Positions 27,958-36,410 of a stretch of DNA of 47,266 nt are shown piece by piece (position 1 is the stretch's first letter; each line of letters starts with the position of its first letter). The translations under genes and the position numbers were made by a program. A model generated the notes under the pieces. It saw only the letters and a list, made by a program, of their open reading frames with translations. It ran no database searches and was not told the origin of the DNA. Origin of the DNA: Oscillospiraceae bacterium (GTDB lineage: Bacteria > Bacillota > Clostridia > Oscillospirales > CAG-272); NCBI GenBank assembly GCA_015063495.1, contig SVUB01000003.1, positions 1 through 47,266 of the forward strand, read 5' to 3'.

Positions 27958-29651
27958 ATGTTAAGCTCCTTTAATTTTGAAATATAATTCAGCCATTCGG
28001 CCTCAAATGCTATTACCTCGTCGGTTCTCGAGCAGTTATGGTCTCCTCTGTTCTGATTGACCTTCCCCTCACGGTATTCGAGAGTAAAGAAAGGTCTTTC
28101 GGGCTCGTCTATGTGTCTTATAAAGAGAATTGTAGTCTTACCGTCTGCGTGAGACTTTGCATAAGTGCCTACGCAGTGATGAAGCATCTTTCCCTCTTTG
28201 ATTATCTCGCTGTGAGAGTGTGCCGGGCGTATCATAAGCCCGAGAGCCTCGCTTGAATAAGTGAGCACCTCCAGCTTTGCCGCTCTCGCTCTTATCTTTC
28301 GTGAGAGAGCCTTGTTTTCCTTTTCCTTGACACGAAGCATGATATCATCGTGCGCTATCTTCAGATCTCTTGGGAAGGCAAGCTCTGCCGGCACTGTCCG
28401 ATAGACCGAGCAAAGCATATCCCAATAGTCTCCGAGGTATGCGGGCCCTGCAAGACTTCCGCAGACACTTCTCTGCTTTTCGAGATAATTTATGGTACGC
28501 ACCACAGGCGCCCTAAAACGTCCCCACTGCCCCGAGAGCAGTTCCTTAAGTCTGCCTATATTGAAGCCCTTAGCTTTATCAAGTGAGGCAGTCGTAAGCC
28601 TAGGTCCTTTTTCCGCTTTGACCCACTTATAGAAATCAAATACCGTCAGAGCATAGCTTCTCGCTATTCGAAGCTCGTCCTTTTCACACCCAAGCATATC
28701 CTGCGGCTTTGCGGCCTTTACGTTTATGATCTCCGCAAATTCATCCTTATCGAGTGCCTTGTGAGCATAGCTCTGCGCATATCCCTCGCACTCGCTGATG
28801 ACGTCGGCAAGCAAAAGTGAGAAACCTCCTCGGACGAGATTCTCAATATTCGGATACTTATTCCAAAGCAGAAGATAGGACTCGGGAGAGATCTTACTGC
28901 CGCACTCCGCTATATACTCCCCGAGAGCACTGTGAGCACAGTCTGTCTGCTCGATAAGCGACACATCGGGGTTTATTATCTCATCTATCACCCAGTCGCC
29001 CAGCTCCATAGTAAAGCGCTTTCTCCATTCCCACCGTGGAAGCCATATATGACCGTACCCCATATTGTTCTTGTGGCCGCTCACCCTTACGGGCTTCCCG
29101 CCGACAATTACAAAGCCTTCATATCGGCGCATCTCGTAGAATATCTTTCCTTCTTTATCGCATTCCTTTGCGATAGACCACGCAAGGAGAGCAAGATGCC
29201 CTCTCACGTTGTGAAGAGAAAGACAGCAGACCGACTCTATCTCAAGTATCTGATGAAATCTGCCGACGTGCACGGCTCTCACACCTGCTCCACAGCTCGG
29301 GCAAAGGCAGTCAAGCCCGTGGTATATAGTCTCTCTTGACGTTATCTCCTCAAAACCGTAAGGCGCCGGCGGACGGCTCATATGGCATCCGTCACTATCA
29401 AGCGGAACGTGAGGAAGATAGCAGTCCTCTCCACAGAAGGTGCAATGCACCTTTACCATCTTTTTCTTGCGATCTTCAAGCGGATCATGTATGTAAGCCG
29501 CACTGTAAATAAGCACGTTCGAGCCCATTACGCCCCTCTCGGTCAGCTTGTCTACCGTATCCTTCGGAGGCAGAAGCGGAAGCTCCGCTACCGTAGCCTC
29601 CACCTCTCGCTCCCATTCCTCTTTTGTCATTTTTCCTTTTACAGTCGCCAT
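27954..29651 (-). CDS. PcfJ-like protein
   Basis: C-term GKMLHHCVGTYAKSHADGKTTILFIRHIDEPERPFFTLEYREGKVNQNRGDHNC; zinc-finger-like cysteine pairs near N-term. Confidence 0.75.
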   Translation of the reverse strand: MATVKGKMTKEEWEREVEATVAELPLLPPKDTVDKLTERGVMGSNVLIYSAAYIHDPLEDRKKKMVKVHCTFCGEDCYLPHVPLDSDGCHMSRPPAPYGFEEITSRETIYHGLDCLCPSCGAGVRAVHVGRFHQILEIESVCCLSLHNVRGHLALLAWSIAKECDKEGKIFYEMRRYEGFVIVGGKPVRVSGHKNNMGYGHIWLPRWEWRKRFTMELGDWVIDEIINPDVSLIEQTDCAHSALGEYIAECGSKISPESYLLLWNKYPNIENLVRGGFSLLLADVISECEGYAQSYAHKALDKDEFAEIINVKAAKPQDMLGCEKDELRIARSYALTVFDFYKWVKAEKGPRLTTASLDKAKGFNIGRLKELLSGQWGRFRAPVVRTINYLEKQRSVCGSLAGPAYLGDYWDMLCSVYRTVPAELAFPRDLKIAHDDIMLRVKEKENKALSRKIRARAAKLEVLTYSSEALGLMIRPAHSHSEIIKEGKMLHHCVGTYAKSHADGKTTILFIRHIDEPERPFFTLEYREGKVNQNRGDHNCSRTDEVIAFEAEWLNYISKLKELNI

Positions 29652-29659
29652 AGCACACC

Positions 29660-30013
29660 TCAGAGGAAAGAAGCAAGGTCTATGCGTTCGCTCTCGGGCT
29701 CTGTCCTTGTCTCTTTTTCCTTTGCCTCGGGCACGGGCAGTCCGTAGAACTCTCGAAAGATCCCCTCTGCCACTTTAGGCGTTATGCAGAAACAGTTTGC
29801 CTTGCCGTGATGCTCATCTGAATATTTCTGAAGGGCTGCGGCCGCACCTGCAAGCCCCATACCCTCGACAGCAAGATCCTTTTCGAGAAGCTCTGCACTC
29901 ACAGGCTCCCTCTCCGCTATCTCCTTCAGCTGTTCTCCTACCATGAATAAGGGCTCATTCTCGTGCCCATTCTGCTGCTCCTCGATGAGAGCAAGTAACG
30001 TCGGACTTAACAT
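29660..30013 (-). CDS. PcfK/AcrIIA9-like small protein
   Basis: GLAGAAAALQKYSDEHHGKANCFCITPKVAEGIFREFYGLP; immediately upstream of the PcfJ-like gene. Confidence 0.5.
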   Translation of the reverse strand: MLSPTLLALIEEQQNGHENEPLFMVGEQLKEIAEREPVSAELLEKDLAVEGMGLAGAAAALQKYSDEHHGKANCFCITPKVAEGIFREFYGLPVPEAKEKETRTEPESERIDLASFL

Positions 30014-30047
30014 TTTTATTCTCCTTTATGTATTTATTAAACTTTAT

Positions 30048-30500
30048 TTAAGCCTTCTGCTTATCGATATTTATAACTCTGTTAAGCGACGCTATAAGCG
30101 CAAGCGCCTTTGCGAGAGCATCGGAGAGTGCCTCGCACTTCTCTCCCTGCTCGTGTGTACGGTGCGTCTGCCAAGCAAGAAGCTCCTTGAGATCCTTAAG
30201 CTCAGCTTCCGCCTTATCTGCTCTCGTCTGCGTATCAAATAGAGCAACTTCAAGCCGTTTTGCATATTCCGCCGTGTCAGCTTCGATCTCCTCGCTTATA
30301 GTGGGGCTCTTTTTCGACGCCTCGGGAGCAGGCTTTATCTCCGCCTCTTCCCTTTCGGCCCTCAGCTCTCTTATAAGAGAGTTAAGCTCCTTCATATTAC
30401 AGTCGAGAAGGTCACAGAGTATCTCCTTCTGCTCCTTCACGTTTTTCGTCTGCTCAAGCATAGGCAGGACTTCGTCTCTTTCAATTGTCTTAAAGTGCAT
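30048..30500 (-). CDS. Coiled-coil phage protein
   Basis: Charged heptad-rich 150 aa. Confidence 0.6.
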   Translation of the reverse strand: MHFKTIERDEVLPMLEQTKNVKEQKEILCDLLDCNMKELNSLIRELRAEREEAEIKPAPEASKKSPTISEEIEADTAEYAKRLEVALFDTQTRADKAEAELKDLKELLAWQTHRTHEQGEKCEALSDALAKALALIASLNRVINIDKQKA

Positions 30501-30512
30501 AGTAATTCTCCT

Positions 30513-32999
30513 TTACATAATATCAAAAAGTGTAGGGGCATCGAGCTCGTCCTCTGCCGCCTCAAGGTACCCGACACCGTCTCTGAAGTAATCGGGATTG
30601 AGTTCGCATCCGTAGCCGAGTCTTCCCATCTTCACCGCCGTCATAGGTACCGTCATAAGACCTCCGAAGGGGTCATATACAAGGTCGCCTTCATTTGAAT
30701 ACCTATTGATTATCCTCTCAACGATATCAAGCTGAAGGGGACAGACGTGCATCTGCATCTTTCGCCTTGCCTGTGTGCTGTTCAGCGTTCTCATGCGGTT
30801 TATATCGTCCCACACCATATCCGTCCAAGACGCAGGAGCGACCACCATAAACGTCGCAGGGAGCTTTCCCTCTCCGTCGAGCTTCTTTGCAAGAGAAACG
30901 TGCTCCTCATAGCTGTATACGGTATCTCTGCTGTATTTCGTATAGAGCTTCTGAAGCTTCGATACGTCAGCTGATGTCAGCTCTTCCTTCGTTATAAGAC
31001 GGTCGCCAGAAGAACGCCAATATCCGTGAGCATCTATCTGCCACTGTGCTCTGGTGTAATCCTCTTTCGATTTTGTAACGGGATCATCCGCATACGCTTT
31101 CGAGGTATCGGTAGGAAGCTTACGGAAAAGCAGAATATACTCGGGACAGCCTACGCCCATCTTCGAGCCGTCTTTGCACTGTTCGCTCCATCCGAGGCGG
31201 TAGGTCTGATTATTTTCTCTTACTACGTCGGTAACGACTGTTATTCTTCCTACGTATCTGAATCCGTGCCGCAGAAAATGAAAGACAGTCATATCCGAGA
31301 AAGGATCGAGCGTCGGCATACCGTCCCCCGTAGCGTTTCCGAATAGGATCCTGTCCTTAACGTGAACAGCGGCAAGGCGTCCGGGCTTAAGCACCCGAAG
31401 GAGCTCCGGCGTAAGATAGTCCATCTGCTCAAAGAACTTATCATTATCCTCGTTATGTCCGAAATCGTTGTAAGACGGCGTATATTCGTAATGATTACTG
31501 AAAGGTATCGACGTGTGGATAAGTCCAACGCTGTCACTTTCCATTTTCTTTGTTTCGAGAATACAGTCGTTATTCACGGCCGTATAATATCTGCCCTTGA
31601 CTTCCACTCGCTCAACTCCTATGCTTCTCTGCATCCTCTCCACCAGCTTCTCGGTGTAGATGCCGTATTTTTTTACGATCTCTCGCATCTTCTCGGTCTG
31701 CTCGTCGTGTCTCTTCCACTTATCGAGAAGCTCACGGAGCACGCTTGTCTCGTTTTCGGTGTAGATGATGTCGATAATGACCTTTTCGGTCTGAAGAAAA
31801 CGGTAGATGCGGTGTATCGCCTGTATGAAATCATTGAATTTATAATCTATTCCTATAAAGACCGCTCTGTGGCAGTGTCGCTGAAAGTTACAGCCCTGCC
31901 CGCTTATCTCTTTCTTTGTGGCAAGGTATTTTATCCTTCCGTGAGCGAAATCTATGACGTTCTTCTCTTTAAGGTCTATATCCTGTGCGCCGTAGATCTC
32001 TGTGCACTCGGGAATACGCTTCTTTATGGCGTGCCTCTCATCCTCAAGGTCGTGCCAAAGTATGAAATGTGCGTCGGGGTCGCTCTTTACTATTTCGAGC
32101 ATCTTATCCGCACGAGCCTCTATACTGTCTCGCTTCTCTCTTGCAGCCTCGGTCAGTCCGGCAGAAACGTCTTTGAACAGCTGAAGCTGTCCGTCCCTGT
32201 CCTCCTTCGGTGCGCTCATGTCTTTAACACAGTGATATCTGATGTCAAGTGCAGGAAGGTCGTATCCCTCCGCCTCAAAACCGAGATCTGCCGGAGTTGA
32301 GAGAAAAAATGCCCACGTGGATATCCAAAGCCAGAACTCCTCTTCTTTGTGGGGATAGATAGTAAGGTTATTTGCTTTCGTGCTGTCACGCTGAAAAAAT
32401 CGAGTAAGTGCCTGTCCTGTGTCCATTATCTCAAGGAAGCCTGCATAATGTATCAGTTCCTTATATTTGTTCGGGTCGGGCGTCGCTGTCGCAACGAGCT
32501 TGTAAGGTACTCCTCTGAACTTATCCACGAACGTCTGATAAGTCTTCGAGCCGAAGGAGCGGAGAACGCTCGCTTCATCAAGACAGCAGGCGGTGAACTT
32601 AGTCGGGTCTATATTACCGTCTCTTACCCTCTCATAGTTTGTGATAAGGATCCTTGCATCGGTCGCATCGGCTTCCTCTTGCGTCTTTATGTACGGAGGC
32701 TTCGGCAGTCCGAGAAGATTTTCCGCATCCTCGGTGAACTCTTGCTTCACTCCGAGCGGAAGGACTATAAGAGCACGTCCGCCCGTGTGCTCGGTAACGA
32801 GACGGCAATATTCGAGCTGTTGCGCCGTCTTTCCCAGACCAAAGGCTTCAAAAAGTGCACGTCTGCCGCCTCTCACCGCCCACTGCACCGCTATCTTTTG
32901 GTGAGGCTTCAGCGCAGAGCTTATCTCGTCAAGCGAGACCTCAAAACCCGACACAGGAGCACTTATCGCTTTAGCTTTTAGAAAATTATCGTAATTCAT
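30513..32999 (-). CDS. SNF2-like helicase fused to DNA methyltransferase
   Basis: N-half: LKPHQKIAVQWAV, AFGLGKTAQ, CCLDEAS, ATATPDPNKY; C-half: HTSIPFSNHYEYTPSY (motif IV position) and DLVYDPFGGLMTVPMTAVKMGRLGYGCELNPDYF (motif I). Confidence 0.88.
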   Translation of the reverse strand: MNYDNFLKAKAISAPVSGFEVSLDEISSALKPHQKIAVQWAVRGGRRALFEAFGLGKTAQQLEYCRLVTEHTGGRALIVLPLGVKQEFTEDAENLLGLPKPPYIKTQEEADATDARILITNYERVRDGNIDPTKFTACCLDEASVLRSFGSKTYQTFVDKFRGVPYKLVATATPDPNKYKELIHYAGFLEIMDTGQALTRFFQRDSTKANNLTIYPHKEEEFWLWISTWAFFLSTPADLGFEAEGYDLPALDIRYHCVKDMSAPKEDRDGQLQLFKDVSAGLTEAAREKRDSIEARADKMLEIVKSDPDAHFILWHDLEDERHAIKKRIPECTEIYGAQDIDLKEKNVIDFAHGRIKYLATKKEISGQGCNFQRHCHRAVFIGIDYKFNDFIQAIHRIYRFLQTEKVIIDIIYTENETSVLRELLDKWKRHDEQTEKMREIVKKYGIYTEKLVERMQRSIGVERVEVKGRYYTAVNNDCILETKKMESDSVGLIHTSIPFSNHYEYTPSYNDFGHNEDNDKFFEQMDYLTPELLRVLKPGRLAAVHVKDRILFGNATGDGMPTLDPFSDMTVFHFLRHGFRYVGRITVVTDVVRENNQTYRLGWSEQCKDGSKMGVGCPEYILLFRKLPTDTSKAYADDPVTKSKEDYTRAQWQIDAHGYWRSSGDRLITKEELTSADVSKLQKLYTKYSRDTVYSYEEHVSLAKKLDGEGKLPATFMVVAPASWTDMVWDDINRMRTLNSTQARRKMQMHVCPLQLDIVERIINRYSNEGDLVYDPFGGLMTVPMTAVKMGRLGYGCELNPDYFRDGVGYLEAAEDELDAPTLFDIM

Positions 33000-33003
33000 G
33001 CCC

Positions 33004-33207
33004 CTACCCTCTCACGGCATCCGTCATCACGGTAAAGAAATTCCATTCGAGGTACTCCCCGTACCCACGGTAGCTCTCGATATTGTGCGTAATGATATCA
33101 AAAAAGGATATCAGCATCCAGAGCCCGAGCAGTGTGCATATTATAGTCACCGCCCATACTACAAGATCTATCACTCTTTCTTTATCTGTCTTTCTTCCTT
33201 GTCTCAT
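33004..33207 (-). CDS. Small membrane protein
   Basis: 67 aa with TM-like LVVWAVTIICTLLGLWMLISFF. Confidence 0.5.
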   Translation of the reverse strand: MRQGRKTDKERVIDLVVWAVTIICTLLGLWMLISFFDIITHNIESYRGYGEYLEWNFFTVMTDAVRG

Positions 33208-33334
33208 ATCCGCCTCTCCTGTTCTCTTTAATAGTCCTTACCTGCCGCAGCTCAAAAAAGCGGCCGTATATCTTTCTTATTATCCTTTCCGCTTCCGCAT
33301 ATGGGAGCGGAGAAGGTTTCTTTGTTGGTGTCAT
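33182..33334 (-). CDS. Small phage protein, unknown function
   Basis: Start at MTPTKKPSPLPYAEAERIIRKIYGRFFELRQV; ATG overlaps the end of the zinc-ribbon micro-ORF. Confidence 0.5.
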   Translation of the reverse strand: MTPTKKPSPLPYAEAERIIRKIYGRFFELRQVRTIKENRRGGYETRKKDR

Positions 33335-33335
33335 A

Positions 33336-33458
33336 TTAACCTTCCTTTGACGTCGATGTGTCACTATATGTATCTGCGTGATTTCTTTCCACTGTGCAGT
33401 CGCACTTCTCTCCAAAGTCGAGATTAGCGCCGCAGAGAGGGCATGAAATATATTGCAT
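33336..33458 (-). CDS. 40-aa zinc-ribbon microprotein (not in ORF track)
   Basis: MQYISCPLCGANLDFGEKCDCTVERNHADTYSDTSTSKEG*, preceded by GGAGGTG. Confidence 0.65.
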   Translation of the reverse strand: MQYISCPLCGANLDFGEKCDCTVERNHADTYSDTSTSKEG

Positions 33459-33459
33459 A

Positions 33460-33696
33460 TTACACCTCCGACGATATCAGCGTTCCGGAGTTTACTGTTA
33501 TCGGGCTCTGCTTCATAAGTGGATGATTTTCCGCTTTCATTTTTGCGATCTTCTCGTCAAGGAACTCTTTTCCACCGGGCTCTTCAAGAATTTTTCTGAT
33601 AGACTTATACCCCGATCGACCAATGCAAAACCGTTTACTCTCAGAAAAGCTATCTATCTCTTCTTTCGGTATTTTGAATTTTGGTGTGTTGCTCAT
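33460..33696 (-). CDS. Small phage early protein
   Basis: Start MSNTPKFKIPKEEIDSFSESKRF; downstream of distal operator pair. Confidence 0.55.
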   Translation of the reverse strand: MSNTPKFKIPKEEIDSFSESKRFCIGRSGYKSIRKILEEPGGKEFLDEKIAKMKAENHPLMKQSPITVNSGTLISSEV

Positions 33697-33709
33697 AAAT
33701 CTCTCCTTT

Positions 33710-33733
33710 TTGAACTTCAATATCATTGAACTT
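33710..33733. promoter_or_regulatory. Distal candidate operator pair, TTGAACTT half-sites
   Basis: TTGAACTT at 33710-33717 and 33726-33733; TTCAA-N5-TTGAA at 33716-33730. Confidence 0.5.
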
Positions 33734-33941
33734 TTGAGACAAAAAAATAATCGCTCAGTTGACACTCCGGAATATCGAGAACTTCTATAGCAGCTTGCAT
33801 TTCTGATTGTTTGAACGGACGGATATTATTAAGTTTTAATGATAACGAACGTTCTGATAGCTTTATTTTTTTTGCAAAATTAGCTTGTGTCCCGCACTTT
33901 TCCTTGATTTTTCCTGATAGTTTACTGTAATCGTATAACAT
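33723..33941 (-). CDS. Cro-like HTH regulator
   Basis: GTQANFAKKIKLSERSLSLKLNNIRPFKQSEM; divergent from CI-like gene. Confidence 0.8.
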   Translation of the reverse strand: MLYDYSKLSGKIKEKCGTQANFAKKIKLSERSLSLKLNNIRPFKQSEMQAAIEVLDIPECQLSDYFFVSKVQ

Positions 33942-33962
33942 ATTTTCCTCCTAATACAAAAA

Positions 33963-33980
33963 TTCAATTTCGTTGAACTT
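33963..33980. promoter_or_regulatory. Candidate operator downstream of cro promoter
   Basis: TTCAATTTCGTTGAACTT; 16/18 identical to 33716-33733. Confidence 0.55.
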
Positions 33981-33986
33981 AACTGC

Positions 33987-34015
33987 ATTATAACATCATA
34001 TTTTTAATTTGTCAA
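33987..34015 (-). promoter_or_regulatory. Sigma-A promoter for cro/early operon
   Basis: Minus strand TTGACA (34010-34015) - 17 bp - TATAAT (33987-33992). Confidence 0.85.
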
Positions 34016-34033
34016 TAGCAAAAATCAAAAAAA

Positions 34034-34049
34034 TTGAACTTTTTTTCAA
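34034..34049. promoter_or_regulatory. Candidate operator
   Basis: TTGAA-N6-TTCAA. Confidence 0.55.
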
Positions 34050-34055
34050 AAAGTA

Positions 34056-34084
34056 TTGAATTTAAGTTCAAAACGGTGTATAAT
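34056..34084 (+). promoter_or_regulatory. Sigma-A promoter for repressor, overlapped by operator TTGAATTTAAGTTCAA (34056-34071)
   Basis: TTGAAT - 17 bp - TATAAT (34079-34084). Confidence 0.8.
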
Positions 34085-34117
34085 TATGTCACATTGATAT
34101 TGAAAGAGGCTGTTTTT

Positions 34118-34807
34118 ATGAAAGAACACACAACAGGAGAACGACTTCGACAAATAATGTCTGAGCGAGGATTGAAACAAGTCGATATACTTAATATGTG
34201 CAAACCTTATTGTGAAAAACACAAAGTGTACATTAGAAAAAATGATTTAAGTCAATATGTGGCAGATAAAGTATCTCCCGGACAAGATAAATTAACCATT
34301 TTAAGTCTTGCGCTTGGCGTTAGCGAGGTTTGGCTTATGGGTTATAATGTCGAAATGTCGAGAGAAAACAATAATAAAAAACTTATATATGATAAAACTC
34401 CTTCTAATATTTACCCTATTGATCTTAAGCGATTCCCTCTCCTTGGCGAAATAGCTTGTGGCGAACCTATCTTTGCAGAAGAAGATCACGAAAGCTATAT
34501 TATGGCATCTGCTGATATTAAGGCTGATTTTTGTCTTATAGCAAAAGGTGACAGTATGGTTGGTGCAAGAATAAACGATGGGGACGTTGTTTTTATAAGA
34601 CAACAGCCTATGGTAGATAATGGAGAGATCGCCGCCGTTATAATAGATGGAGAAGCAACTCTCAAACGTTGGTATTATTATCCCGAAAAACAGAAATTGC
34701 TCCTCGCCCCGGCAAATGAAAAATACGAGCCTTTTATTTACATTGGCGAAGAACTGAACGAGATCCGCTGCCTCGGTAAGGCAGTATGTTTTATGAGTAA
34801 TCTTTAA
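34118..34807 (+). CDS. CI-like repressor, HTH + S24 peptidase
   Basis: HTH GLKQVDILNMCKPYCEKHKVYIRKNDLSQYV; LIAKGDSMVGARINDGDVVFIRQQPMVDNGEIAAVIIDGEATLKRW. Confidence 0.9.
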   Translation: MKEHTTGERLRQIMSERGLKQVDILNMCKPYCEKHKVYIRKNDLSQYVADKVSPGQDKLTILSLALGVSEVWLMGYNVEMSRENNNKKLIYDKTPSNIYPIDLKRFPLLGEIACGEPIFAEEDHESYIMASADIKADFCLIAKGDSMVGARINDGDVVFIRQQPMVDNGEIAAVIIDGEATLKRWYYYPEKQKLLLAPANEKYEPFIYIGEELNEIRCLGKAVCFMSNL

Positions 34808-34817
34808 GGAGTTCTTT

Positions 34818-35240
34818 ATGAAAAAAATATCAGTTTTATTAGTGCTTTTTCTTTTACTTTCAATATTCGTCGGATGCCGGGAAAATAAAGTTACAATAAG
34901 TGAAGAGTTTTATAAGTACGCAACAGACACCATCAATATAATCAACAATTACCTAAACTACGTAAAAGGTTATTCATATCAGTACATGGACAATCGATTG
35001 ATGGACTTGGATTCGCCTGAATTACCACCATTTGATGGAATTGATGAGGAAATACGAAGCAAAGAGGTTGAGATATGGTCTAAAGTTCTAAAGATTCACG
35101 TTTATGTGTCGTTTCATGAGGAGAATCCTAATACACGAGACCATCTTAAAGAAGCGATAGATGAATTGCAGAAAATTCTCGATGGTGTCGTTGTAGGCGA
35201 GGTCATTATTGACACTGCTCTACAAGACACTTTGCAGTAA
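34818..35240 (+). CDS. Lipoprotein of the lysogeny region (superinfection-exclusion candidate)
   Basis: MKKISVLLVLFLLLSIFVGCRENK signal with lipobox; between repressor and integrase. Confidence 0.7.
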   Translation: MKKISVLLVLFLLLSIFVGCRENKVTISEEFYKYATDTINIINNYLNYVKGYSYQYMDNRLMDLDSPELPPFDGIDEEIRSKEVEIWSKVLKIHVYVSFHEENPNTRDHLKEAIDELQKILDGVVVGEVIIDTALQDTLQ

Positions 35241-35288
35241 TATAATGTTAAAAATTAAGCGTTGGTATAGTTAAGAAAGAGGAGCAAT

Positions 35289-36368
35289 ATGAGTTTTGCG
35301 AAATGGGCCGATTATCACGATTTACCGGCACAGCAAAAAAGAATTGAAAATGCTAAAAGTGCCAAAAATACACCTTTAGATATTTCCACAGAAGGTAAAT
35401 CCGGAAAATTCAGTGGCAGTCATGGTACATATTATGCTGCGCTTGAATATTGTGACTGCTTTGATTTTAAGAGTAGGAAACTGCCTTGTAAACATATGTA
35501 CAGGTTGGCTATGGAACTTGGGGAATTCGAGGGCAATGTTGAAAGCGATTTAAAACAGGTCAACCAACCATCCAAGAATTTAACAGCATCACCTTCGGCA
35601 AAAAACAAAGCTCTTTTGGATTTTGCGGAGATAATTGAGCCGAGACCTGATATGATTCCTTGGATTTGTAAATTGTTATATAGGGGAAGTGCAAATAATA
35701 CTTGCGTGTGCCTTGATATACAAGATGTTTCGTTTTTGATCGATAATGGACTTGTATCCGTAAGTAAGGATTACGTTCAAGTACTTGAAATATTTAGCCA
35801 AAGAAATCTCTTACTCCAAGTGCAAGAAGCTCGTATATACATACCTTCAGAATTAAAACTGAAACGAGATCAATATCAATGGTGCATGGATAATGCAGAA
35901 ACGGTCTGCAATATTCTCTATCCTAATGCGGGGATCCTTACACCAAACGGACTACTAACAGTCTCTCCGCATAAAATACAAGCTTTTGCATCACGCAGAG
36001 ATGCTCAGTTGAATTCTGAATTTCTCTATTGTGATAGTGAAGATGAAACTGTTAACAAGTTATTAAAAGAATATGCTCCACACAATAACAAAACAACTAA
36101 TGATGGTATATTTGAAAACAAGAATCTTGACGGCTTGAGCATTGCAATTACCGGTATTCTCCCCTCTTTGTCAAGGGAAGAAGCTGCTGAAATGATCAAA
36201 GAAGCCGGTGGAAGGTTGTCAGGCTCCGTTTCGAGCAAAACAGCATATTTGGTAGCAGGAGAAGAAGCCGGATCAAAGCTTCAAAAAGCACAGGAGCTGC
36301 GAATCCCGATTATAGGCGAAGCCGAATTACTTGACATTATCAAAAATAATAAAAAGAGCAAATCATAA
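35289..36368 (+). CDS. SWIM zinc finger + BRCT domain protein
   Basis: YCDCFDFKSRKLPCKHMYRLAMELG (CxCx9CxH); C-term NLDGLSIAITGILPSLSREEAAEMIKEAGGRLSGSVSSKTAYLVAGEEAGSKLQKAQELRIPIIGEAELLDII. Confidence 0.8.
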   Translation: MSFAKWADYHDLPAQQKRIENAKSAKNTPLDISTEGKSGKFSGSHGTYYAALEYCDCFDFKSRKLPCKHMYRLAMELGEFEGNVESDLKQVNQPSKNLTASPSAKNKALLDFAEIIEPRPDMIPWICKLLYRGSANNTCVCLDIQDVSFLIDNGLVSVSKDYVQVLEIFSQRNLLLQVQEARIYIPSELKLKRDQYQWCMDNAETVCNILYPNAGILTPNGLLTVSPHKIQAFASRRDAQLNSEFLYCDSEDETVNKLLKEYAPHNNKTTNDGIFENKNLDGLSIAITGILPSLSREEAAEMIKEAGGRLSGSVSSKTAYLVAGEEAGSKLQKAQELRIPIIGEAELLDIIKNNKKSKS

Positions 36369-36410
36369 AAACATATTCCCAAACGATTACGAATTTGAAA
36401 AGGAGAACGA

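Noticed and set aside
31362-32300. 312-aa plus-strand ORF
   Set aside because: Antisense to the helicase-methylase gene, which has clear motifs
34034-34117. Upstream extension of the CI-like ORF (MNFFSKSIEFKFKTVYNYVTL...)
   Set aside because: It overlaps the promoter and operators; ATG at 34118 with GAAAGAGG upstream is the likely start
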